Positions 43,885 to 55,500 of a DNA stretch of 64,000 bases are shown here, piece after piece. Under the pieces are notes generated by a model. The model made no database searches. It was not told the DNA's origin and saw nothing but the letters and a program-made list of their open reading frames with translations. The position numbers and the translations under genes were made by a program. The stretch's first letter is position 1. Each line of letters starts with the position of its first letter. The DNA is from Silurus meridionalis (lineage: Eukaryota; Chordata; Actinopteri; Siluriformes; Siluridae), in assembly GCF_014805685.1 (NCBI RefSeq), contig NC_060904.1:15559311-15623310 (forward strand), in the 5' to 3' direction.

Positions 43885-43965
43885 CCAGCCAGTGCCGTCT
43901 TAGTGCCGATAAATGGGGAGGGTTGAGTTTGATTAAATCAAATATGCAAATCCCATACCAGACTA
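43885..43965 (+). repeat. Fragment of the tRNA-Glu-derived SINE family
   Basis: TTAGTGCCGATAAATGGGGA and GGGTTG match the body of the SINE at 57727-57937 (TTAGTGCCGGTC... TAAATGGGGAGGGTTG). A weaker AAATCAAATATGC match follows. Both the tRNA head and the LINE-like tail are missing. Confidence 0.6.
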
Positions 43966-44026
43966 ATCGAGGCCTGGGCTACCAATGACTGCCACAGGTA
44001 TTGTTAGCCAAAAGGGTGGAAATCAA

Positions 44027-44163
44027 ATTTAAGGCATTTGGCAGACACCTTTATCTAGAGCTATTCTCATGGACCCCAGTAGTGGCAACTTGGTGTAGCT
44101 GAGATTTTAACTCACAACCTTCAGATCCAAAGTCCAATGACTTAACCAGCTAGCTACCACCTT
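44027..44163 (+). repeat. Teleost dispersed repeat nested in a Tc1-derived element
   Basis: It opens with AAGGCATTTGGCAGACACCTT, lacks the central GGGCCTTGCTC module, and closes with TTTTAACTCACAACCTTCAG and GCTAGCTACCACC. It is an internally shortened copy of the 2372-2553 family. Confidence 0.8.
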
Positions 44164-44678
44164 CCCCAATTGGGCTACTGTTGGCCAAAGAAGGAAAAAA
44201 AGAGGGCAAAGCCATCAAACGTGGGTCTTTGCCAAAGTTTTACCACAAAGTCAGAGGCTATCAATTGTATTGGATGCCTTTGGTTGTAGAAGCATTCAAT
44301 TTTCCCTTCAATTGAACTAGGAGACCTAAACCTGTTCCAGCATGACACTGTCCCTGTGCACAAAGCCAACTCCATTAACTTGTGCTTTACGTTGGTTGGA
44401 GGGGAAGATCTCCCACTATTGATCTCTGATCTCAACTCTGTTGAACTATTGAACCCTTCGGAATGAAAAGGACACCCTATTACTAACACTCTTGTGGCTG
44501 AATGAGCATAAATCTCTACAAGCAAACTCCAAAATCTACAATATCTTCACAGAAGAGTGGAGGTTGTTATAACGGCAAATGAAAATTGAATGTTGAATGG
44601 GATGTTCAAAAAGCTCTGAGGTAACAGTTTGGGGAGAAATCACATATGGCTGGAAAAGTGCAGGTATACATATAGTAT

Positions 44679-45324
44679 AGCTAATTCTGCATTCATTTAC
44701 ACGATCTAGCTATCAAATCTTGCAAGCTACTAAAACTGACAGGATTTTGACCCTCCCCTCCATTGATTAAATCCTTTTAATAATGAAGATGATGCTTTTC
44801 AACATAGCTCACTTGGTTAGTGTTAAACAATTTTCCTCAGATTTACCAACATCAAGTAGTTTTTCTGGGTTTATTTACTTAATTTTTCTGCTCACTACTT
44901 TATACTGTTACTTTTGCAAATTCGTACAACTGTAGCAGAACTTTTACTCATACTCTTTCTAATACCGTTGCCTAGGGCTAATAGCGTAGGTTTACTGATC
45001 GCAGTACAACGAGAGATTGCAGCCATAACGTTTCAGTGATATCGTGGGAGGACTGGAGGAGACAACTGTACATTTCGATGTATTAGGCTTTACAATATGT
45101 GCTCAGCTGTGATTCGGGTCTTTAAAAAGTACATCATGCCGTTTAATATAACAACATAAATATGAAAAGTGAAGGAAAAAAACACTTGCCTAATGAACCT
45201 AATTGATCCACAGCGCAGACAATTACAGTTCCTGTTTGTGTGTGTCAGTTTGGTATCATTTTATAGCTCTGAAACCACACACTCCACTGGCTTTTTTACA
45301 TGTAGAAATAGGAAAACTATTTTG
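44679..45324. other. Non-coding, no gene recognised
   Basis: AT-rich with a small complex patch near 44970-45060. No gene was seen. Confidence 0.4.
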
Positions 45325-45695
45325 TAATGGTTCTTGTAGGGATTTTTGAGAGTGTTGGAGGAATTTTTAAAGGAATTGTTAGGATTGTTGTGAGCTTTGC
45401 TGTTGGTACTTTTGTGGGAATTGTTGTTGAGATTGCGGTACCAATTGTTGTTTGGGGTGTTATAGGGATTGTTGTTTGACATGTTATAAGAAGTGTTATA
45501 TGGATTATTGTTAAAAGAATAGTATTGTTGAGAGAATATTGTAGGGAGAAAAATTCGGGGTGTTGGGATTATTGTAGGGGATGTTGTGGGAATTGTTTAG
45601 ATTGTTGTATTAAATGTTGTAGGAACTTGTGCAGGAATTGTATGAAATATTGTAGAGAGTGTTGAAGGAATTGTTGTGGAAGACACTCCTATTGC
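45325..45695 (+). repeat. GT-rich degenerate minisatellite
   Basis: Loose units of about 15 bp on the theme GGGAATTGTTGTGAG/GGATTATTGTAGG recur throughout. The + strand is C-poor. The minus-strand frame reads an Asn-rich peptide (NNN, NPNN words) which reflects the AAC-rich complement, not a gene. Confidence 0.75.
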
Positions 45696-45953
45696 TGTGA
45701 TTTATAGGCTATAGAAATGCAGGAAATAAGTGTTAAGGTTTCTGTATTTTATTAGTTTTTATTTTATATACTGTACACACATGCACAAAGAGACTTTTAA
45801 AACAGTGAATATACATATCTGCTTTCATTGCATACATTATTTCTGGGCATATTTTCCAATTCAGTGTGAAAATTTCAAACTTAATGTTAAAATATAATTG
45901 TTCAATTCCAAAACTGAGTTCAGTCACATCAGTTACACAGGTTAAGCCATGTT
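45696..45953. other. Non-coding, AT-rich
   Basis: No recognised feature. Confidence 0.4.
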
Positions 45954-46580
45954 ATGTTCGCTCCATGTCTGATTGAGACATTTTGTGTCCTTTATAATGT
46001 CGTTCTGGTCTCAACAGTCCAGGTCCCACTGGATCACCGGCATCGTCAAAGTAGCATTATCCGTTTCTATTTCATCCATTACTCCACTTTTAGTACTTTC
46101 CCTTCTCTTTACCTTTCTGTAGATCTTATTCTGTCTCTTAAATTTGATTGTACTGTATTTTGCACTCTTTGGATTTATCTTGTGAAAGTCATGTTGGTTG
46201 CAGTGCAAGCACAGGTTCCAGCAGGGTTTAAAGGTCCATTACAAAGATCTGCCAAAAGATCTAAACAGTTTAGTTCTAAATATATATCTCTCACAATCTT
46301 TTACAATATATCATTCTTTACTCTTATGTCAAAAGGCCTTTGGGTAGTGAAGAAACCCAATAGTGGTGATGGAGCACCACACATAGCTGAACTCGCTAGC
46401 GAACTACAACACTTCCCACCTCATGTCATGTCAGTGTTATACTCTGCTTTATTTTTTCTCTTTCTTTGTCTTTTTTTCACTTTGCTCTCGCTCTACAATT
46501 GCACTCTTGCCGTCTCCCCCTCTATGTCCGCTCTTTGGCTTTGGAAGGTGTGTGAGTGTGTAAATGCATGCGGCCTCTGA
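45954..46580 (+). other. Unexplained 208-codon open frame
   Basis: This is the longest ATG-to-stop frame here that is not produced by a simple repeat. The predicted product is Leu/Phe/Ser-rich with possible hydrophobic segments near residues 50-85 and 160-185 and a more mixed middle (a LWVVKKPNSGDGAPHIAELA segment). I recognise no family. The strand is rather T-rich and A-poor in places, which suppresses stops. It could be a chance frame, a fragment of an unrecognised retroelement, or a small novel gene; chance is the most likely. Confidence 0.2.
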
Positions 46581-47419
46581 AATATTTATTGATCTGTTTT
46601 TCTCAGCATTAGACTTTGTACGTTACGCCCGTCTCTCCTGCACTCAGACGGCGATTTTTGCCAGAGACCGAGGGGAAATGCTCGGCAACGGAACACCAGG
46701 TAGAGTTTTCCGAGCCGTGTCGTAGAAATCGGTGGAAGGTTTTTCCCACTGAGATTTCGAAAAGCATTGAGTTTCATGTAAAATCCAAGCCACAATCCGT
46801 GGCTTTTTGAAAAAAAGAGTAAATCTACAGTACAGGTTCATCAAATGGCCAGGACTGACTAGAAGTCGTTTTCTAAAGAAAATGGAGTGGCCCTGAAAAA
46901 GATCAAAATAATATCTGGGACTCGAATGCCAACATCCACACCATGTATTAAGCAGGTCTTAAATACAGTACATGTAAATCATAACAAATATTTCTGTAAT
47001 AATGGTTTTATATGAATGTAAAAGCATGCACCAACATTGTTTGCTTTTGCTTACTAGTTTTCTCACATAACAAATACACTCTTTATACAGCGTATGCATA
47101 CTTTTTGAGAGACCATACGATCTTAATCCAAGAATAGCTCCTCCCACTTTTCATAGAATGGGAACGAAAGTGTTGGTGAAGAACATATTGACTTTGGAAA
47201 GTCATCAATTCATCCTAGCACAGAAGACCACAATTAATCTAATTAGAAATGGGTTCCCAAGGTGTGCATGCTGTGTGACTAGAAAATGCTAAACTGTGAC
47301 TCTCCATCTGTTCACATCTTCAATCTTTTTTGTTTGGAAGATTTTAAGATTCAGTGTTCCAGGAAATAGGTGTCCACCCTGTAATAGTCCCTGTAACAGT
47401 ATCTCTGTCTTTCAATCTC
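46581..47419. other. Non-coding, with a CpG-containing patch
   Basis: The segment 46610-46810 is complex and CpG-containing and may be regulatory. The remainder is AT-rich. No gene was seen. Confidence 0.35.
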
Positions 47420-47790
47420 TTTCTATACATATACGGTCAAAATAAAATTGATCATGTATGTGCCTTTTACACATTTTCTCATTTAGTCCCCATTTGCTGG
47501 TATAATGAACCACCTCATTGCTGGGAAGATGTTCTAGATTTTTGAGTGTGCATGTGGAGATTTGTGCTCATTCAGCCACAAGGGTTTTTTAGTAAAGTCA
47601 GGTACTGATGTAGGTGAGGTGAGGAGGCCTGGGGTGCAGTCAGTGTTCCAATTCATCCCAAAGGTGTTTAATAGGGTTGAGGTCAGAGCTTTATAGCAGG
47701 AGATCTTCCACTTAAACTGATCTAAAGCATATCTATCTATCTATCCATCCATCCATCCATCCATCCATCCAATTGAATGCTACCACATCC
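47420..47790 (-). mobile_element. Tc1-derived non-autonomous element with microsatellite (copy e)
   Basis: It reads CTATACATATACGGTC, ATTTAGTCCCCATTTGCTGG, GCTGGGAAGATGTTCTAG, GTCAGGTACTGATGTAGG and GGTCAGAGCTTTATAGCAGG. The stretch corresponding to the transposase-derived middle of copy f is replaced by (TATC)n(CATC)n at 47730-47770. Confidence 0.82.
47730..47770 (+). repeat. (TATC)n(CATC)n microsatellite
   Basis: TATC units followed by CATC units, inside the Tc1-derived copy e. Confidence 0.96.
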
Positions 47791-47849
47791 AAAAACAAAA
47801 AAACACCCCAAAAAAGGGTGGAAACACACATGCAGCAAAGTACAATAAA

Positions 47850-48010
47850 ATAGCAGCTTAGATGCTTCTGTTAAGATTCTTAACATTCTCATCTAAAGGT
47901 TGTGAGTTCAAATCCCAGGACTTCCAAGATGCCACTGTTGGTCCCTTGCACACAGGGTCCCCTTAACCCGTAGTTGTATAAGTGAGATTATTGTAAGTAG
48001 CTCATAAGGG
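47850..48010 (-). repeat. Teleost dispersed repeat (GGCAGACGCCCTTAT type), diverged
   Basis: Reading the minus strand gives a TACAACTACGGGTTAAGGGG segment, a GGGATTTGAACTCACAACC segment and an AGATGAGAATGTTAAGAATC-like tail. It is a worn copy of the 2372-2553 family. Confidence 0.65.
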
Positions 48011-48197
48011 TTAGGGTATGCCATAACACATACTCATTTTTCCATAATTCTCCATGCCATTGCTTTGATTTTGCCGTTCTGATCTAGTGATGATGTTATT
48101 TTGTTCAGACTTACAATGAACAAATCATGCCTGGATCACCCACATCTCTATCTTCACACTCAGGGTGCGAGTCCGAAGCCCCGGAGCTGCCAAGATG

Positions 48198-49225
48198 TCA
48201 GGTTTCATGAAACAACAGGAGGGTGAAGCAACGAGGGCGAGAAAAGGCAGGAAGAACAGAGAAACAGACGGCTTTACCCAGGAGAAGAGGCAGAAAGGGA
48301 AAGAAGAAAAAGGAGAAATAGAGGAGAGAAGAGTAAAAGAGGCCCAGGAGACGAAGAAGTGAGGAGAGTGGGAAAATATATGATGAAAGGAGAGAAGAAA
48401 GAAGGGACAGGGGAATTGTGAAGAATAAAAAGACTAGCAAGAGAAAAGGAAAGAGGAAAGGAGGGAAGTAAAGACAAGATGTAGGAAAAGAGAGGTGAAA
48501 TGAAGAGAGGTGAAATGAAGAGAGGGTAGAGAAGAAGGAAAGAATGTAAAATAAAAGGAAAAAAGAAGGACAATAGAAAGGAACAACGTGATGGAGAAGA
48601 GGGGAGCAAATAAGCCAATAAACAGCAATTAAAAAAGAAAATGGGAGAAAAAAGAAATATATGGGGAGACAAATGACAAATAAAGAGAAGAAAAGAGAAC
48701 ATTAAAAGAGAAAAAGAAAGAGGAGAGTGGAGCAAATTAAAAGGTTAGAAAAGAATGAAAGGATCAAGGATAACAGAAGAGAAGAATAGAACTAGGGAAC
48801 TAAGAAAGGATAAAGTAAATCAGAAAGGTGATAGAGGACAAAAGGAGGCCAGGAGAAAAGCAAAAAGGGGTGCCTGAAAAGAGTCAAAAAGAGGGTGTAA
48901 AAATGAAGAAAGGAAAGCGGGAAGTAGAATGTAGGCAGAACGACAAGAGAATAAATAAAGGGGGAAATGAAAACAGAGGAATTTGGACAAAGGAGAACAA
49001 GAAGAGTTGGAAGAAGACAAACAGGAGGACAGAAGGAAAACAAGAAAAGGGATAATGAGAAAAAAAAAATGAATGGAGGGAATTGGGATAAGAGAATGAC
49101 AGAAGAAAGGCAAAAGTGTCAAGAGAGGAGAAGAGAAAGAAATGAAAAGCAGATCAGAGGGATGAACAAAAATGGCAAAGGATAATATCAAAGCAGAACC
49201 GAAGAGGAAGAAGAAGAATAGAGGA
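48198..49225 (+). repeat. 1-kb purine-rich (GA-rich) strand
   Basis: The + strand is dominated by A and G for about a kilobase with no fixed unit (AAGAGAGG, GAAAGGAG and AGAAAAGG words). It is interrupted only by isolated pyrimidines and short AATTA-type patches. The pyrimidine complement gives long Leu-Ser-Phe frames on the minus strand that are not genes. Confidence 0.9.
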
Positions 49226-50285
49226 CGATGCCATGCTACGCACGTGTCCGCACTCTACAGCGGCGCTGAAGGAAATCGCCAGAATAAAAAACGTACACGT
49301 GATCCATCATGCCGAAAACTCAGCAAGGAGATCATTAAAGCCGGATTACAAGCGCACAAGTCATTATCCTGATTGAGCCGAGGTAAAAGTTTACGAGGCG
49401 ATGAAGCGATTACACCCGAGTCCTTCATCTTGCACGCTTGTGAACGTGGTATATAATATTTTTTCGCTTTCAAGCCGGCTCCACATGTGAAGTGCAGTAA
49501 GGATGGAATGATCAGATCATTTAACCGACTCAAATCCTTAAACCTGGTTCAGCAAAACGACTCGATCCTAAAAGTCCATTTGTTCAATTCAAAAGAATCA
49601 AATTTAAATGTTACATGTTTAAAAGCCACATTCCCCCCGTCTAGACGTCTACACGTATTTAATCATATTTATGAAGAAGGAAAAAAATGCAAGCAAGCCA
49701 TATGGAATGACAGAAACGCTTCATTCAACACTCACCTTGTTTTGAGTCGGCTGTGTATGTGCAAATACATCAGAATTAAACCACAATGATCGGCTCACCT
49801 GACAAGTTCTCGGGTCCGAGTTGTACGTTTCTGTTTCCTGTACAGAGGCTGTGCAGCTGTTGTGTGACAAAGGAACAAAAGACTTATACCAGAAGACTCC
49901 CTTCTTTTTCCTGTCCAAAAGCTATGATTTCGACATCACAAACGAATAGCGTTTGCGCAACCAAGACAAAAGGAAAAAAATCCCTGTCTGAGGCTGAACG
50001 GTGTAAAAGTTCCGTTCAAAAGCAAAGAAATCCTTCTCAGAGACATCTTTTGATGCTGAAATATGTCAAAGTTTCATTCAAAATTGAAGAATTCACTCTG
50101 CGAGACAAACTGAGGCCAATGCGATTCACATCACGATGCACAGTCAACGATACAGTACATTAAAGATGCGATGTGATATGACTCACCCTTGGTATGATGT
50201 GGTGTGGTCTGATTTTGATTCGAATCAACACACTGAGATTCAACACAATACGATGCGATGGAAACAATTCGATGCTATGCAATTC
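49226..50285. promoter_or_regulatory. Candidate regulatory block next to the purine tract
   Basis: CpG-containing complex DNA at 49226-49480 and mixed DNA to 50285. Around 49975-50110 two ~70-bp segments look like a weak tandem duplication (AAATCC...TTCAAAA). Towards 50185-50280 GATGTGG/GATGCGATGG words appear. No gene is recognised. Confidence 0.25.
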
Positions 50286-50394
50286 AGTATGGTACCAATA
50301 GTTTGCTTTTATTTCTTTGTTTCAGGCAGACGGCAAATCATCACAACTAGTGCCTTCTGACTTCTGACCCTTTCACAATCAGGCCTTTGAAATC
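50286..50394 (+). repeat. Dispersed repeat segment shared with 9550-9667
   Basis: The same ordered phrases as at 9550: AGTTTGCTTTTATTTCTT, CTTCTGACTTCTGACCC and CAGGCCTTTG. Confidence 0.6.
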
Positions 50395-52397
50395 TGTGTC
50401 TGTATTCAGTAATCTGTATTCTATGTGATTCTCAGGACACGCCTCGGTCTGCTTCTTGTTGTGATGCGTCATATTCTGATAACTAGCTAGTCACATTCCA
50501 ATGCAGATAACATTAGCTAGCAAGCAGTGAATGATTCACAATTAAGTTGTTTCATATTGTAAGTGGCTTCATGCTTGATGGATCTGGGAAACACTTGAGG
50601 TAAATCCAGTCACTATGTAGCTAAGTACAGGCTTTCTACATGAATGCTAGCAATTCTAAATGAATGCTAGCAGTACATGATTGCTAGCAATCGAATGTAA
50701 GTCACAATTTAATGTAATTAACATAAACTAACCAGCACTGAATGAGTCATATGCTGAAGAGTTTGAGTTTTTCATACATGGAAACTCTAAATCACATCTC
50801 AAGGGCTTCTAATAAGAAGGAAATAGCTTTTAGACCCTACATTAATAAATTCCTCACTGTTCCTGACATGGCGTTGACACTTGCTTGACAAATGGCAACG
50901 GCTGCTCGGAAAAAATCAAGGCTTGCTCTTTTTTTTCTAATCAAATCCACTTTTCTAATTAAATGTATTTCACTCTTTCACAGGAAGCTGAACTAAACAG
51001 TGGAAAATGGATGTTATGGTGGCATGAATGCAGCATTAAATCTTACACTATCCAGGTTCATCGATCTTAATGCCATTTGGACGGTACATTGTGTACACTG
51101 GTGTAAGTGCAACCCAAAATATAAACAACAGAAGCAAAACAGGAAGGGATTCGCATGAAATATGAATAATGGGACGAGATACGGAAGTGTAGCATTACAT
51201 TAATAGCTGTGTGTTGCAGCCTAACATGAGGCCGTTCTCGAGCAAAGTACTTCTGAAAGTTGTTCCAAAAGTGTGTGTGTGTGTGAGTGTGGGAATGTCT
51301 GCCAAATGGCGATGGAAGAGAATGGGAATATAAATGGACTGTTGTACAGATAAAGCAAAGCAATGCAGAGAATAAATTGTACTTTGTTGTGTGTCGGATT
51401 ACACTTGTGTGTTAAACGCTCTCCAAATCTATAGGCCTCATTTGTCAAACTGTATTTTAACAAATGTATTCATAAACCATTCTAAGGAAAAAAAACAAGA
51501 AACATGGGATTCATGAAAATGCAGTCGGTTTGGAAAAACATTTGCATCCTGAGAAATTTCTTTGACGACTTTGCGTACATTTACATGTAAAAGACAATTA
51601 ATTATGTGAATCTCTAAAAAAAAAAAACGGATTCGAAAACGGTTTTTAATTGAATAAAGATTTAGTAAAATGTGGTTATTTAACGTAAAATAACCAAATA
51701 CATAAATTAATATATAACTATTTATTCAGGACAACAGTAATTGTGCCCTGAGGAAGAGTCAGTGCATGTGCTGGTTTTGGCTGAGCTGCAGTATTGAACG
51801 CTTTAGTGCATCCCACATTTCAGATATTCTTTCACCCTGTTTTGAGTTTATAGCTCATCTGCATGTCGCAGCATACAGACTTGAGTACAAATTGAGTGTA
51901 AATCTGGCAGGATGCTGATGAATGAGGCCCACAGGCTTGTGTTGAGGCCCAGTGTTTAGTCATGATGTCTTTTCTTGATGTCAGAAAAACTACCAATGGA
52001 CTGAATTCCGAAACCTGAACATTTTGCATGCTAGGAGTGGGTGTGGCTTTGTTGATAGGCACAGTCAAGGATGTGTGGCCTCTGGGTTTGTTTCAGTGAA
52101 GCAAGGCATCGCCCAAAATGTCCAAAATGTGCTTTTTGCTGTTGCTTAGTGCCTGTAGTGAAGCAGCATTATTCCTTACAGTGCATTAGGCATTACTAAA
52201 ATAAAAAAAGCTCATTTCCCTTTGTTTGATTGTCGAATGTTAGTATTAGACACAATATCATATCCACTTGTTACAGAGCATATAACAGCATGGAAATTTG
52301 AGCTTTAGTTTAAACACAGCATTGTCTTCATCACAGTGTCCCTGAAGGCATCTGGCTGGTAGGATACAACCTCAACAACTACATCTCGCTCAGGAAC
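50395..52397. other. Non-coding, no gene recognised
   Basis: Mixed to AT-rich. A recurring ATGCTAGCA word occurs near 50643-50695, a short (TG)n run at 51271-51287 and poly-A at 51619-51630. No gene or named repeat was seen. Confidence 0.4.
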
Positions 52398-52863
52398 TAA
52401 TGCAAAAGTTTGTGGACATCTGACTATAGGATTGGCATGTTCTTTTTTAACTTCCTATTCCACATTTAGTTCCCATTTGCTGTTATAGTAAAGTCCACTC
52501 TGTTGGAAAGAGTTCTACTACATTTTGGAGTGTACTTGTGGAGATTTTGTGCTCTTTCAGCCCAAAGTATGTAGGTAATGTAGGTGAGGTGAGAAAGCCT
52601 GGGGTGCAGTCAGTGTTTCATTAATCTCAAAGGTGTTCAATTGGGATGAGGTCATAATTCTATAGCAGTCTTCTTTAACCTATGTAAAGCATATCTTCAT
52701 GGAGCTGGCGTTGTGCACAGGGGCATTGTCATGCTGGAACAGGTTTGGGTCTCCTAGTTCAAGTGAAGGGAACATTTAATGCTAGAGCATCCAAAAGACA
52801 TTCTATATAACCAACATTGTGGTAACAGTTTGTGTAACCACCACATATGGCAGGAAAATTCTG
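52398..52863 (-). mobile_element. Tc1-derived non-autonomous element (copy f)
   Basis: It runs from TGCAAAAGTTTGTGGACATC through GGTGAGAAAGCCTGGGGTGC, GCACAGGGGCATTGTCATGC and CTGGAACAGGTTTGGGTCTC to ACCACCACATATGGCAGG. This is one of the most complete copies in the window and includes the segment encoding the LFQHD-like block on the minus strand. Confidence 0.87.
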
Positions 52864-53400
52864 AATCATTTTGTCAGAAACCAAACAAGCACACAATGAT
52901 TTTGACAGGAACAAACTACTATGCCATACAATTTAGTGTGCTAGCATGCGGTTTGAGACACACCTTAAATACGTCCGCTCTCAGACAAACCCCAGGACGC
53001 ATATTTGTGTCGGTTGGTCTCCAGTGAGATATTTCATCATGAACGAGTTTTGTAGGATTTCTCAATATTTAAATAAAATTTGAATTATATATTGTGTATG
53101 CATATAAAATATGAAAGAAAAAAAAATATTTGATGATGAAACAAAACCAGTTCTAAATATTACATTTGATTACATGGACGTATACAAGAAGAAGAAAAAC
53201 CTACCCAGAAATTATGCTTATGACTTTTCATCTGCTAATGAGCTCATTATTCATGGTGTTATGAACTGGCCTGTTTTGAAGCACAGGCTACCTGTGGGAT
53301 CTGTAATATCTCAGGGTTTAAAAAATGACTGCGGCGCATGTTTTTTCTTCCGCCAGTACTGAGTCAAACTCAGGGAACAGAATGGGAATGAACAAACGTG
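52864..53400. other. Non-coding, no gene recognised
   Basis: AT-rich, no feature recognised. Confidence 0.4.
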
Positions 53401-53427
53401 CACAGACAGACAGCCGGCAGACAGACA

Positions 53428-53466
<39 letters not shown>
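53401..53466 (+). repeat. (CAGA)n/(CA)n microsatellite
   Basis: Imperfect CAGACA units followed by a pure CA array (53429-53466). Confidence 0.96.
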
Positions 53467-53469
<3 letters not shown>

Positions 53470-53729
53470 TAGGGTGCAGCAGGTGTTAGCACCTAAGCCC
53501 TTCGCATCGATTTGCAGCTGAGCGTCTTGTCCTCTGTAACAAAGCTCCAAAACAAAAAAAAAGACTAGTGATCCCTTGTTCATGCTACGAGCACACTTCA
53601 GTCTGCAGCACACTCTACACAGTGAAACACACACATATATACACACAAATACACAACCTCTAGTGCACAACTATTCTCCTATGACAGCTCAATCCGCAAC
53701 TTTATGGAGCAAGAATTTTTTTCCCTAGC
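53467..53729. other. Non-coding, no gene recognised
   Basis: Mixed sequence with minor CACA words. Confidence 0.4.
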
Positions 53730-54510
53730 TCCACGACTTATTATGTTCTCCCTATATGAGATTAACTATTGATACAAGATCGATAGAGGCTATTTGTAGG
53801 ACCCAGCTGTAGCTTCTGGTAAATATATAGATATTCCCACCCGGTTCTGGGTGCCCTCGGCTATTTTATTGACTTGCACGAACGCCCTTTCGCCAGAGAA
53901 ACGTTTTAGATTCATCTCGCTGCCAGCGCTCAGCCAGTCATGGCCGTTTCTCTACATGCCTAAGAATATTCCTCATCCAGAGTACAAGATGAGAAGTGTA
54001 TGAAAGATAGAGAACATTCCTGTGCACATGCCTTCCTTCCCATGGCTCATTTTCTACTACGGCAGGCGACCACCTAAACGATCGCTCTACCCTCTACTAA
54101 ATAAAACATGCCTCTCTTTTTATCGCTTATAATTCGCGGCAGGTCCTTTAGCTCATGCGCATATTCATGTACCGAACAAAAGGGAGAACGGAGGAGAAAG
54201 CGGGTCGTATTACAGTAATTAAACACGGCGGATGAACTCGTCCCACACCACCAGCAACCCAAATTCGTTCCCTTTTGTCTTGTTTTTTCCGGGGTTTTTT
54301 TTCTAATCGCCAAAGACTTATAATGACTGTAATTATAGTAATGAATAATCATTGCACCGTGATCTTCGCTTATTGTCCTGGATCTAATTGCAACGCGAGT
54401 GGTCAGGATAATATGAGATATGAGACACACGAGATGCGTATCCGGCGAGGGATGTATCTCATTTGAAACACCAACGACCTCAAGGTGACCTCAAGGTCAT
54501 AGATAAAAAG
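53730..54510. promoter_or_regulatory. Candidate enhancer block with paired NR5A/ERR-type half-sites
   Basis: Repeat-free, CpG-containing DNA with homeodomain-like words (GTAATTAAAC near 54215, GTAATTATAGTAATGAATAA near 54330-54349). At its end TCAAGGTGA (54480-54488) and TCAAGGTCA (54491-54499) lie in tandem 11 bp apart. The second is an exact match to the extended half-site used by NR5A and ERR nuclear receptors. TGACCT (54486-54491) and AGGTCA (54494-54499) also form an everted pair with a 2-bp gap. Binding is inferred from known consensus sequences. Confidence 0.4.
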
Positions 54511-55275
54511 TCGAAGCAAAAGGAAGAGATTCCAAGTGAGATTTGGTGGGATGTTTTATGCTTTTTTTGTGGTGATTTCTGATGTTTCTCCATGCCGTCG
54601 TATAATATATGATGTGTGAAATGTTAGCACCCTTTTGGAAAATGGATTCGGAGCAAACTGTATGCTTTTGGTGTGTTTTCCATTTCTGTCTATGTTCCAT
54701 GCCACTTCAGTTTATACAAACTGGAATATCGGGCTGAAAAAGCTGTTATGTAACGTATTTTTCGAAAGAAATCTTGGTCAAATGAGCGTAGAAATTATAA
54801 GAATCACCCATTTGCTTAATAAATGATTATTTATATAAGTAGCCAATAAGGAAACCATTTTGTGCATCATCCTGCATTTATTTTCTTTTTGTTTCTCAGG
54901 TTAGATCTTGAGGATACACAATGTAAGATCTGTTCTTTAGCTCAGTTTAGTAAAAGTTGTTTTAAAAAATTCATAGTATATTTGTTTCCTGACTGAAATC
55001 AGGCTAATATAGGGGTCAAATCACATCAAGTCTTACTGGAATCAAACCACACTGGTCGATTTGTCAGAGCATCATTTATACTTGTTCGATCAAAAACATA
55101 ACAGAAAAGACAAAACTAATTAAGTACAAGAGTCAAACAAGGACTTTTAATGTTACAGGTATAAAATGGATGCTAGCGTGGCAGTACTACATGCAGTAAG
55201 TTTCTAGCATGTCCTATTGATGATAAGCGGCGCACATGTCGCAGGTCGGTCCTGAGACTATTCGAGTTAATCAAG
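54511..55275. other. Non-coding, no gene recognised
   Basis: AT-rich. A possible left flank of the mariner relic lies near 55180-55275. Confidence 0.4.
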
Positions 55276-55500
55276 ATGGCAGACAACAGTGTTAGTGTGC
55301 GCAAGGAACAGCGTGTGGTGATGGAGTTTCTTGTAAACGAAGACGTAAAACCCGCGGATATCTACAGAAGACTTCAAGCACAATACGATGATGAGACGCT
55401 CATTTGAATGGTGTGAACTTTCCAAAGATGGACGTATATCCATCAGTGACAATCCCAGGCGTACCGACAAATCTTTCTATGCCAAATCTCTCCAGGCATC
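55276..55500 (+). pseudogene. Mariner transposase N-terminal HTH remnant
   Basis: From the ATG at 55276 the frame reads MADNSVSVRKEQRVVMEFLV, then a KPADIYRRLQAQYDDETL segment, and stops at 55405-55407. In another frame the similarity resumes with FEWCELSKDGRISISDNPR from 55403. This matches the helix-turn-helix DNA-binding domain of mariner transposases, which binds the terminal repeats. A small deletion at the FEWC junction breaks the frame, and no catalytic domain follows. Confidence 0.85.

Larger units (their letters stand above)
43811..44678 (+). mobile_element. Tc1-derived element with nested repeats (copy d)
   Basis: The left end TACACTATATCGGTATACACC with CCAGCTATATGTG pairs with the right end CACATATGGCTGG, AGGTATACATATAGTA in inverted orientation. 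The body resumes at about 44170 with CCTGTTCCAGCATGACAC, a Tc1 LFQHD-like block, then CTTGTGGCTGAATGAGC and CAGAAGAGTGGAGGTTGTTATAACG. Between about 43880 and 44165 lie a SINE fragment and a teleost dispersed repeat. Confidence 0.8.

Noticed and set aside
43459..43926. 155-codon + frame
   Set aside because: It is largely CT-rich low-complexity sequence running into a transposon end and a SINE fragment.
45261..45482. Asn-rich minus-strand protein
   Set aside because: The frame is the complement of a GT-rich degenerate minisatellite. No non-repeat domain is present.
48198..48735. Long Leu/Ser/Phe frames on the minus strand over the purine tract
   Set aside because: Produced by strand composition. 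Polypyrimidine DNA lacks the A needed for stop codons.
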